Shown in pieces: positions 50,028 to 57,512 of a DNA stretch of 64,000 nt. The first letter of the stretch is position 1; every line of letters starts with the position of its first letter. The notes below the pieces were generated by a model. The model was given only the letters and a program-made list of their open reading frames with translations, made no database searches and was not told the origin of the DNA. The stretch covers positions 3,162,001 through 3,226,000 of the forward strand of contig NZ_FNTV01000001.1 of NCBI RefSeq assembly GCF_900105965.1, read 5' to 3'. The position numbers and the translations under genes were made by a program. Source of the DNA: Arthrobacter alpinus. Lineage in GTDB: Bacteria; Actinomycetota; Actinomycetes; Actinomycetales; Micrococcaceae.

Positions 50028-51719
50028 TTAGCGGCTGCGACGCTGGTTGGAGGCCGGAGCCGACGCGCGGCGGGCGCCACCACCGGAGCGGGCCGAGCCG
50101 CCACCGTTAGCGTTGTAGCTGCCGCCGGAGGTTCCGCCGGTGTTGGAGGACCAGGCAACGCCGGAGTTGCTGCGTGCGCCGGCGCCTTCGCGCGATCCGC
50201 CGTCGCGGGCCGGGCGACCCTCAGCGGAACGGGCCGGACGGCCCTCAGCGGAGCGAGCCGGGCGACCTTCAGCAGAGCGGGCCGGACGGCGGTTTTCGCC
50301 GCCGCCGAAACGGGCGCCCTGAGGCTGGCCTTCACGACGGTCGCCGCGGTTGCCCGCAGCTGCCGGACGCTCGCTGGAATCGGAGGCTACACGACCACGG
50401 CCACCGCGACCCCCACGGCCACCGGCTGTGGGTGCCGCGCCGGAGCGGACCGAGCGCTTGCGCTGAGCGTTTGCACCGGTTGAGGTGCCACCGCCCTGAG
50501 CAGGCTGCTTGGATGCGAGCAAAGCTGCGCGGGTGCGCGGGTCAATCTTGTCAGCAACGTCGCCCACCAACGTGGCGATCAGGGGTGAGCTGGTGGTGAC
50601 GCGCTCGAAGTTCACGTCAACGCCGGCTGCGCGCATGAGCTTCTTGACGTCGCCCTGCTGCTCCGGAAGCGTCAAGGTGACAACAACGCCGTCGGACCCG
50701 GCGCGAGCCGTACGGCCTGAACGGTGCAGGTAAGCCTTGTGCTCTGTGGGCGGGTCAACGTGGATGACCAATTCGATGTCATCAACGTGAACGCCGCGGG
50801 CGGCAACGTCGGTGGCAACCAGGACGCGGACGCCGCCGGTGGAGAACTCGGCCAGGTTGCGGTCACGAGCATTCTGTGACAGGTTTCCATGAAGGTCGAC
50901 GGCCGGAATGCCGGCGTCGGTCAGGGTCTTGGCCAGCTTGCGGGCATGGTGCTTGGTGCGCATGAACAAGATGCGGCGACCGGCACCGGATGCAAGCTCA
51001 ACGATGACCTGCTTCTTCACGGTCTGGTCATTGACGACCAGGACGTGGTGCTCCATGGTGGAAACGGCAGCCTTGGGCTCGTCCACCGAGTGGGTGAGCT
51101 GATTGGAGAGGTAGCGCTGAACAATCTTGTCAACGCCGTTGTCCAGGGTTGCGGAGAACAGCATGCGCTGCCCCTGCGTGGGGGTGGTGTCCAGCAGGCG
51201 CTTTACAACGGGCAGGAAGCCGAGGTCAGCCATGTGATCGGCCTCGTCCAGGACAGTGATCTCAACGCTTTCCAGCGAGACGATGCGCTGCTTCATGAGG
51301 TCTTCGAGGCGACCGGGGCAGGCAATGACAATGTCAACACCTGCGCGCAGGGCCTTTTCCTGACGGGCCTGTGAGACGCCACCGTAGATGACAGTGGTGT
51401 TCAAGCCCATGGCCTTGGCCAGCGGCTCGATGGTGTTGTTCAGCTGGGTTGCCAGCTCGCGGGTCGGTGCAAGAACCAGGCCCATGGGGCGGCCGGGCTT
51501 GCGGAAGTAAGGAGCTTCGCGCTCGGCCAGGCGGGCAACGAGCGGGATAGCGAAGGCAATGGTCTTGCCGGAGCCGGTGCGGCCGCGACCCAATACATCG
51601 CGGCCTGCCAGGGTGTCAGGCAAGGTCTTGATCTGGATGGGGAACGCTTCTTCAATGCCCTGAGCGGCGAGTGAAGCAACGATTTCCTTGGGCGCACCAA
51701 GGGCAGCAAAAGTTGTCAT
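50028..51719 (-). CDS. DEAD-box RNA helicase with basic low-complexity tail
   Basis: 563 residues. Core motifs: Q motif (FPIQIKTLP), Walker A GRGRTGSGKT, PTRELA, LDEADHMAD, FSATLD, ATDVAARGVHVDD and HRSGRTARAG. The RhlE/CsdA-like core ends near residue 400. The tail is rich in Gly, Arg, Ala and Ser and contains RPARSAEG three times in tandem; such tails bind RNA non-specifically. It probably remodels rRNA or mRNA, often at low temperature. ATG 51719 is preferred to GTG-type starts upstream because MTTFAALG is the normal opening. The upstream region is long, which may mean a 5' leader. Confidence 0.95.
   Translation of the reverse strand: MTTFAALGAPKEIVASLAAQGIEEAFPIQIKTLPDTLAGRDVLGRGRTGSGKTIAFAIPLVARLAEREAPYFRKPGRPMGLVLAPTRELATQLNNTIEPLAKAMGLNTTVIYGGVSQARQEKALRAGVDIVIACPGRLEDLMKQRIVSLESVEITVLDEADHMADLGFLPVVKRLLDTTPTQGQRMLFSATLDNGVDKIVQRYLSNQLTHSVDEPKAAVSTMEHHVLVVNDQTVKKQVIVELASGAGRRILFMRTKHHARKLAKTLTDAGIPAVDLHGNLSQNARDRNLAEFSTGGVRVLVATDVAARGVHVDDIELVIHVDPPTEHKAYLHRSGRTARAGSDGVVVTLTLPEQQGDVKKLMRAAGVDVNFERVTTSSPLIATLVGDVADKIDPRTRAALLASKQPAQGGGTSTGANAQRKRSVRSGAAPTAGGRGGRGGRGRVASDSSERPAAAGNRGDRREGQPQGARFGGGENRRPARSAEGRPARSAEGRPARSAEGRPARDGGSREGAGARSNSGVAWSSNTGGTSGGSYNANGGGSARSGGGARRASAPASNQRRSR
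50211..50282. repeat. Three 24-base in-frame tandem repeats in the helicase tail
   Basis: Units at 50211-50234, 50235-50258 and 50259-50282 each encode RPARSAEG-type octapeptides on the minus strand and differ at several bases. Confidence 0.85.
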
Positions 51720-52002
51720 GTAAAGAGAGAATCTTTCGTAAGGCGGTTCAACGTCCCACGAGCAGTTTTGACCGCGGGTTCGCCGATTCAATGCCAGAGC
51801 GTGTCAACCGCGAGTTGCTATAGAGCAAAATCAATGCGGGACAAGTTGCATGCGTTCATCGACGCAGAATGCGCGAAACGCACATTAAGTAGTCTCAGTC
51901 TAACAGTGGGGCAGCATCGAATTTCCCGTTAGTGCCGCAACTCACCTTCTCGGGACTCAGGCCGCCGGGCAAAGACGGAGTGCTGGCGTTCCCGGGCCGG
52001 AG

Positions 52003-52130
52003 TTTTCGTATGCGCTGAACTCGCGCCGAGTTTGACGCATCTTGCCCACTGGCGCACAACTGGCGTCGGGTTCCACGCATACGAGAACGCCACTTTTCGT
52101 ATGCGCTGAACTCATGGCGAGTTCGACGCA
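52003..52130. repeat. Pair of 37-base direct repeats that each form a hairpin
   Basis: Copies at 52003-52039 and 52094-52130 both begin TTTTCGTATGCGCTGAACTC and end GACGCA. The first can form AACTCG/CGAGTT, the second GAACTC/GAGTTC: the stem is kept although bases differ. An inverted partial copy, CGCATACGAGAA, lies at 52076-52087 between them. Confidence 0.75.
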
Positions 52131-52202
52131 GATTAGATCCAGATCGGGCGAGGACTGGCGTAGTCCGAGCTAGCGCGACGAGTGGACGGAGTCGAAGCCC
52201 GG

Positions 52203-52208
52203 TACCCT
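52203..52208 (+). promoter_or_regulatory. -10 box of trmB
   Basis: TACCCT, eight bases before ATG 52217; AAAGG in between is too close for a normal ribosome site. Confidence 0.4.
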
Positions 52209-52216
52209 TAAAGGTA

Positions 52217-53164
52217 ATGAGTGAAATCCCAGCTTCCGACACCGAATTCCCCGTACTCGCTGACACGGCTACGCCTGCGCCCGCTGCCGCCGAGTCCACG
52301 GCAGATCAGCGCGCCCCCCGCACCGGGGACGGCTCCGCCCGCCCGATCACGCCGGGAACCCAGGCCGCCGAGGGCACGTACCGCAGGCAGACAGTGTCAT
52401 TCGTGCGCCGCGGCACGCGGCTGCAGGGCAAGCGCCAGAAAGCCTGGGACGATCACTCCGCTTACCTAGCCGTGGATATCCCCCGCCATATCGCCGACAC
52501 CTCCGTCCACCCGGAGTACGCCTTTGACGCCGCAGAGGAGTTCGGCCGCACGGCCCCGCTCGTCGTCGAAATCGGCTCCGGCCTGGGTGATGCCATTGTG
52601 CACGCGGCCAAGGAGAATCCTGACAAGGACTTCCTCGCCGTCGAGGTTTACACGCCCGGCCTGGCCCAAACCATCCAGAAGCTCGTCGCCAACAAGATCA
52701 GCAACGTCCGCGTGGTTCAGGCGAACGCACCCGAGGTCTTGAGGACCATGCTGCCGACAGGTTCGGTGAGCGAAGTCTGGGTATTCTTCCCGGACCCCTG
52801 GCACAAGACCAAGCACAACAAGCGCCGCATGGTGAACGACAACTTCGCCCCCCTCGTGGCCCGCGTCCTTGCCCCCGGCGGAACCTGGCGCCTCGCCACC
52901 GACTGGTCCTCCTATGCCGAGCAGATGCTCGAAGTTGGCGCGGCGGCGGAGGAGTTCACCAACGTGCACGACGGCGAACACACCGGTTCCGAGAGCCCCC
53001 TCACCGCGGCGCGGCTCAGCGGAGTGGACTGCGAACAAAGCGACGAACCCGATGAGGTGGGAGGTTGGGCCCCCCGCTTTGACGGGCGCATCCTGACTAG
53101 CTTCGAAAACAAGGCGCACAAAGCCGGCCGGGTCATCTTCGATTTGTCCTTCCGCCGGAACTAA
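52217..53164 (+). CDS. trmB: tRNA (guanine-N7-)-methyltransferase
   Basis: 315 residues. SAM-dependent enzyme that makes m7G46 in tRNA. Motif I is VVEIGSGLGDAIVHAA, followed by FLAVEVYTPGLAQTIQKLVA, and VFFPDPWHKTKHNKRRMV is the diagnostic TrmB motif with the catalytic Asp. THRLATDW-type RLATDWSSYAEQML follows, and the C-terminal FENKAHKAGRVIFDL fits the family. The first ~60 residues are an Ala/Pro/Thr-rich extension usual in actinobacteria. The next gene follows five bases downstream on the same strand. Confidence 0.95.
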   Translation: MSEIPASDTEFPVLADTATPAPAAAESTADQRAPRTGDGSARPITPGTQAAEGTYRRQTVSFVRRGTRLQGKRQKAWDDHSAYLAVDIPRHIADTSVHPEYAFDAAEEFGRTAPLVVEIGSGLGDAIVHAAKENPDKDFLAVEVYTPGLAQTIQKLVANKISNVRVVQANAPEVLRTMLPTGSVSEVWVFFPDPWHKTKHNKRRMVNDNFAPLVARVLAPGGTWRLATDWSSYAEQMLEVGAAAEEFTNVHDGEHTGSESPLTAARLSGVDCEQSDEPDEVGGWAPRFDGRILTSFENKAHKAGRVIFDLSFRRN

Positions 53165-53169
53165 ACGCC

Positions 53170-53763
53170 ATGCCCGGCGAGCCACAGTTCAAAACGTGGC
53201 AGGAAATGCTGGAGCACAACAGGGGGTTGTTGCTGCGCCGGACCGGCCATGATGTGGCGTGGTGGCTGGCCGAGGCGCGGGCCCAGGCCAGTGCTTCTGA
53301 AGCTGACACCCGCCGCTGGTTGGTCGAGAACGGGGTGTCCGGCTATGCCCAAAACCCGATCATGTGGGAGTTGTACGGGTATCCAGATTTTTTCTTGAAG
53401 GATGCCGTGGAGCTGCTGGATGGGCAGTATGCCGACCGTCCGGCGCTACGGCCCATAGCCGACGCCGTGATTGCGCTGACGTTGGCGTGGGCCGAAGACG
53501 GAACCGCGAACACCCAGATTCAACTGCGGAAAACCTATTTTTCGCTCACCACTCCGCGGCGGAAATTCGCGCAGGTCACGCCGGTGAGTAAATCCGCGGT
53601 GGATATTTTCCTGCGCCTGGATGATCCTGCCGCCGGCCGCCTCGAGATCGTCAAGGTCAGGGCCGGCGACCCGTTCCAACGCAAGGTCCGGCTGCGTGAG
53701 GTGGGCGATGTTGATGCAAGTTTGGCCGAAATTCTCTTACGCGCCTACGCCGCCAATAGCTAA
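53170..53763 (+). CDS. DUF4287/DUF5655 protein
   Basis: 197 residues. The start (FKTWQEMLEHNRGLLLRRTGHDVAWWLAEAR) has the DUF4287 pattern with TG.....W; the second half (AVIALTLAWAEDGTANTQIQLRKTYFSLTTPRRKFAQVTPVSKSAVDIFLRL) matches DUF5655, which is sometimes found in restriction and transport proteins. Function is unknown. It follows trmB by five bases, so they may share an mRNA, and lies 143 bases before the SNF2-type gene. Confidence 0.82.
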   Translation: MPGEPQFKTWQEMLEHNRGLLLRRTGHDVAWWLAEARAQASASEADTRRWLVENGVSGYAQNPIMWELYGYPDFFLKDAVELLDGQYADRPALRPIADAVIALTLAWAEDGTANTQIQLRKTYFSLTTPRRKFAQVTPVSKSAVDIFLRLDDPAAGRLEIVKVRAGDPFQRKVRLREVGDVDASLAEILLRAYAANS

Positions 53764-53844
53764 TTTCGCGAGCAATGGCGCCGCCATTGGCCTGTTGGGG
53801 CATCTCAACGACTCTAAAAGATGAAAGTGATGCCCAAAGCCGCC

Positions 53845-53850
53845 TAAGAT
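53845..53850 (+). promoter_or_regulatory. -10 box before the SNF2 leader ORF
   Basis: TAAGAT, six bases before ATG 53857, the first codon of a short ORF rather than of the main gene. Confidence 0.5.
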
Positions 53851-53856
53851 TGATAG

Positions 53857-53910
53857 ATGTGGTTCGCAATCTTGAGCCGCCCTCAACCGACAGGTGGAAA
53901 AGTTCCGTGA
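53857..53910 (+). CDS. 17-residue leader peptide overlapping the SNF2-gene start
   Basis: ATG 53857 opens MWFAILSRPQPTGGKVP and stops at TGA 53908-53910. The stop overlaps GTG 53907, the chosen start of the SWIM-SNF2 gene (GTGA). The last codons contain AGGTGGAAAAG, the ribosome site for that GTG, so translation of the peptide would pass through it. A TAAGAT box six bases before the ATG suggests a leaderless mRNA. Not proven to be translated. Confidence 0.45.
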   Translation: MWFAILSRPQPTGGKVP

Positions 53911-56900
53911 CGCACTCCTCCGCGGGTTCTCGTTTGCTGACGCGAATCGCCGAGTTCACCGACAATTCCATTGCCGCCGGCCGCGTGTACGCCGACGAGG
54001 GCAGGGTCAGCGAAATAACGCTGGAACCGGCCACCGGTTTACTCTCCGGCAAAGTGACCGGCAGCCAGGTCTACCGGTCCACGTCGAAGCTTGTCCGCGA
54101 GCACGACGGCGTCATCGCCTGCCGCGTGGGCATCTGCAACTGCCCTGTGCGGCAGAACTGCAAACACGTGGTGGCCCTGATCGCTGCGGCCGAAAGCGAC
54201 CCCGCGTTCACCGACTTCTTTGTCCCCGAAGAGGCCCCTCGTGAACCAACGTTCCTTGAAACGCTGCTGGCAAAGGCCAAGGACGGCAAGTCCGCAACTG
54301 CTGCTCCGGCAAAAACAACAACGGACGAACCCGTTGATTCATGGGAGGCCGCGCTCTCCGCCCTGCTGCCGCCGGCCGCTTTCGCCCCCAGCGCCGACAC
54401 CCCTGCTTTGGGTCTGCAATTTGAACTTCATGTACCCCCGCCGCGTTTCTCATACCGTGGCCGCGGCAGCACCGTCCCCTCGGAGCCGGTACTGAACGTG
54501 CGCCCCGTGGTCATGGGAACGCGCGGAAAATGGGTCAAGACCGGCGTCAGCTGGGCCACTTTGGGCTACCTGACGTACGGTGGCGCGCACGATCGCACGC
54601 AGCTGGAATGGCTCAGCGAATTTCTTTCGTCTCACAGCCCCCGCCAGTTCAACCATGGCAATACCGGCTCTTGGCTCTCGCTCAACGACTTTGCCGGGCG
54701 CAACCTCTGGCAACTGCTTCATGGCGCTCACAAAAATGGTGTTGCCCTGATCCAGTCAGGCAGCGGAGATCCGGTCCGGGTTGTTGACCAAAACGCCATG
54801 TTGCAACTCGATGTCACGCAGGGTGAAGATGGTGGCCTTGATGTTGGGCCGCTAATCGAGATCGACGGCGTGCCCGTCACCGCGGGGATCGTGGGCCGTG
54901 TTGGCAACCCCGTCAACGGGCTGTTTTTCTCTGATCAGGCCGAAACCGCAGCGTCCGGGGCCACCGCCGCCCCAGGCAGCAACGCCGTCGTGCGTGGAAA
55001 CATCACCCTGGCACCCTTGCCGGCCGACGCCTCGACGCAAATGCTCGATTTTGCCCTCCGCAAGGAACGGGTTCACGTGCCGGAGCAGGCGCGCGATAAG
55101 TTCCTGACCCAGTTTTATCCGCAGCTCAAGCAGGCCGCCCAGGTGGTTTCGGCGGATCATTCGGTGGAACTGCCGGCCTACGTTGAGCCCACTTTGTCGC
55201 TATTGGCGGCGTACGGAACCGATCACACGGTGCGACTGCACTGGGAGTGGCATTACCCTGCTGGCAGCCGGGTGACGTCATTGCCGCTGTGGCCCGAGCT
55301 GGGCGAGCACGCCGTGCGTGACACAGGTGCCGAGGCGCGGTTGATCGCCAGTGTTGGCCAGCCGTGGGAAGACATCACTGACATGGGTGTCGCGGCGAAC
55401 CACGCCTGGGGCGAGCCCTCGCTGGCAGGAACCGCGGCGCTGAGCGGCCTGGACACCCTCACGTTCACCGAGACCGTGCTGCCGAGGTTGCAGAAGCTGC
55501 CCGGCGTGGAGGTTGACACCTCGGGTGACATCGCCAGTTACCGCGAGGTCACCGAGGCTCCCATTGTGACCATCTCCACCAAGGCCACCGATGAGCGTGA
55601 CTGGTTTGACCTGGGCATCGTGATCACGCTCGAGGGCCAGTATGTCTCCTTCGCCGCTGTATTCTCCGCGCTGGCCGCCGGCAACTCGCGCATGTTGCTG
55701 CCCAGTGGCGCCTACTTCTCCTTGGATCGCCCCGAACTGCACCAGCTGCGCGCCTTGATCGATGAAGCCCGCAGCCTCAATGACAACAAGGACGGCGAGC
55801 TGCGGATCAGCCGCTTTCAGGCCGGCCTGTGGGACGAGCTGGCACAGCTGGGCATCGTTGACGAGCAGGCGCAGGCCTGGCGCAACACAATTTCCGGACT
55901 GCTCGACGGCGGACCTCCCGTTCCGCTTGCGGCACCCGTCGGGTTGGATGCAACCCTGCGCCCTTACCAGTTGGATGGTTTTAACTGGCTGCACTTCTTG
56001 TACAGCCTTGGCCTTGGCGGCGTCCTTGCTGACGACATGGGCTTGGGTAAAACCGTCCAGACTCTCGCCTTGATGTGTCAGGTCAAGGCAGATGCGGCGG
56101 CAGGAGTGGGAACCGACGCCGCTGCCGAAGCAGGCACCGGTGACAGCGTTGGCCACGGCTCGGGGTCTGGCAACAGGCCGTTCCTCGTGGTTGCTCCCAC
56201 GTCCGTGGTGGGCAACTGGGCCAGTGAAAGCATTAAGTTCGCTCCCGGGCTGAAGGTTGTCACGGTTTCCGAGACGTTCGCCAAGAGTGGGCTGAATTCC
56301 GCGAAGTTCTTTGGCGGAGCGGACATCGTCATTACCTCGTACGCACTGTTCCGCATCGATTTTGCTGAATACGGGATGCAGCCCTTTGCCGGGCTGATCC
56401 TCGATGAGGCGCAGTTCGTCAAGAACCACCAGTCGAAGGCTTATCAGTGTGCCCGGAAGTTGAAGGCCCCCTTCAAACTGGCTGTCACGGGTACCCCCAT
56501 GGAAAACAACCTCATGGAGCTGTGGGCCTTGTTGTCCATTGTGGCTCCCGGCTTGTTCCCCAGCCCCAAGCGTTTTGCCGAGTTCTACCAGCGCCCCATT
56601 GAAAAGAACGCGGACTCCGAGCTGTTGGCCAAGCTGCGGGCCAGGGTCAAGCCACTCATGCTGCGGCGCACCAAGGAACAGGTTATTGCGGACCTTCCTG
56701 CCAAGCAGGAACAGGTGCTCGAAGTTGAGCTGAATCCGCGCCACCAAAAGATCTACCAAACTCATCTGCAACGCGAGCGTGCCAAGATTTTGGGTCTGCT
56801 GGAGGACGTGAACAAGAACCGCTTCACGATCTTCCAGTCCCTGACCCTGCTGCGCCAGCTGAGCCTTGATGTTTCGCTGGTGGATGAGGGCCAGGCCGGG

Positions 56901-57413
56901 GTGCGCTCATCGAAGTTGGACGTGTTGTTTGAACAGCTCGAGGATGTGGTCAAGGAAGGCCACCGTGCACTGATATTCAGCCAGTTCACTGGATTCTTGG
57001 GCAAGGTGCGCGATCGCCTCGTCGCCGAGGGCATCGACTTCCAGTACCTTGACGGTGGCACACGCAACAGGGCCGCCGTGGTGGATGAGTTCAAGAATGG
57101 TGATTCGCCGCTGTTCCTCATCAGCCTCAAGGCCGGTGGATTCGGCCTCAACCTGACGGAGGCAGACTACGTATTCATCCTTGACCCCTGGTGGAACCCG
57201 GCCTCGGAGGCACAGGCAGTGGACCGTACCCACCGCATTGGCCAGAAGAAGAACGTGATGGTTTACCGCCTCGTTGCCAAGGACACCATCGAGGAAAAGG
57301 TCATGGCGCTCAAGGCCAAGAAGTCCCAGCTGTTCTCCGATGTGATGAGCGGGGACTCCTTGTCCAGCGGCGCGTTGACGGCCACGGACCTGGCCGGCCT
57401 CTTCCGCGACTAA
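53907..57413 (+). CDS. SWIM zinc-finger SNF2-family ATPase
   Basis: 1168 residues. A SWIM zinc finger near the start holds Cys77, Cys79, Cys85 and His87 (CNCPVRQNCKH). A family-specific region of ~550 residues follows. The SNF2 ATPase core begins with LRPYQLDGFNWLHFLYS; Walker A is GLGKT with Lys715, Walker B is DEAQ at 833-836, and TGTPMENNLMELW follows. The second lobe has DGGTRNRAAVVDEF, SLKAGGFGLNLTEADYV and the end motif AVDRTHRIGQKKNVMVYRL. Such bacterial proteins translocate on DNA and are linked to repair or transcription recycling; substrate unknown. GTG 53907 is chosen for its AGGTGGAA site; in-frame GTG 53859 is the alternative. A variable Ala/Gly stretch (~730-755) interrupts the first lobe. 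Confidence 0.92.
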   Translation: MTHSSAGSRLLTRIAEFTDNSIAAGRVYADEGRVSEITLEPATGLLSGKVTGSQVYRSTSKLVREHDGVIACRVGICNCPVRQNCKHVVALIAAAESDPAFTDFFVPEEAPREPTFLETLLAKAKDGKSATAAPAKTTTDEPVDSWEAALSALLPPAAFAPSADTPALGLQFELHVPPPRFSYRGRGSTVPSEPVLNVRPVVMGTRGKWVKTGVSWATLGYLTYGGAHDRTQLEWLSEFLSSHSPRQFNHGNTGSWLSLNDFAGRNLWQLLHGAHKNGVALIQSGSGDPVRVVDQNAMLQLDVTQGEDGGLDVGPLIEIDGVPVTAGIVGRVGNPVNGLFFSDQAETAASGATAAPGSNAVVRGNITLAPLPADASTQMLDFALRKERVHVPEQARDKFLTQFYPQLKQAAQVVSADHSVELPAYVEPTLSLLAAYGTDHTVRLHWEWHYPAGSRVTSLPLWPELGEHAVRDTGAEARLIASVGQPWEDITDMGVAANHAWGEPSLAGTAALSGLDTLTFTETVLPRLQKLPGVEVDTSGDIASYREVTEAPIVTISTKATDERDWFDLGIVITLEGQYVSFAAVFSALAAGNSRMLLPSGAYFSLDRPELHQLRALIDEARSLNDNKDGELRISRFQAGLWDELAQLGIVDEQAQAWRNTISGLLDGGPPVPLAAPVGLDATLRPYQLDGFNWLHFLYSLGLGGVLADDMGLGKTVQTLALMCQVKADAAAGVGTDAAAEAGTGDSVGHGSGSGNRPFLVVAPTSVVGNWASESIKFAPGLKVVTVSETFAKSGLNSAKFFGGADIVITSYALFRIDFAEYGMQPFAGLILDEAQFVKNHQSKAYQCARKLKAPFKLAVTGTPMENNLMELWALLSIVAPGLFPSPKRFAEFYQRPIEKNADSELLAKLRARVKPLMLRRTKEQVIADLPAKQEQVLEVELNPRHQKIYQTHLQRERAKILGLLEDVNKNRFTIFQSLTLLRQLSLDVSLVDEGQAGVRSSKLDVLFEQLEDVVKEGHRALIFSQFTGFLGKVRDRLVAEGIDFQYLDGGTRNRAAVVDEFKNGDSPLFLISLKAGGFGLNLTEADYVFILDPWWNPASEAQAVDRTHRIGQKKNVMVYRLVAKDTIEEKVMALKAKKSQLFSDVMSGDSLSSGALTATDLAGLFRD

Positions 57414-57442
57414 GGGCCTCGCCTGGGCACAGAATCTGCAGA

Positions 57443-57484
57443 AAACGGCGACCGCTCAGCACTTTCGCTGAGCGGTCGCCGTTT
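57443..57484. terminator. Terminator between convergent SNF2 and mannosidase genes
   Basis: A perfect 18-bp stem (57443-57460 with 57467-57484) with a six-base loop; its AAAC/GTTT ends provide only a weak T-tail on each strand. Confidence 0.82.
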
Positions 57485-57512
57485 GCTTTGGCCCACACCG
57501 GCAGGGTTGCGG

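Larger units (their letters stand above)
51720..52216. other. Intergenic region with a degenerate repeat pair
   Basis: No gene is supported. Next to the helicase, minus-strand TTGTCC and TATAGC elements near 51825-51850 may be its promoter. The rest holds the repeat pair listed at 52003-52130 and a last stretch rich in TAG/CGAG motifs just before trmB. Confidence 0.45.

Noticed and set aside
50211-50282. Regular 24-base repeats considered as a CRISPR array
   Set aside because: There are no spacers; the units are contiguous, in frame and inside a helicase gene.
55278-56771. Open frame of 497 codons on the minus strand
   Set aside because: Antisense to the SWIM-SNF2 gene, whose motifs fix the true strand and frame.
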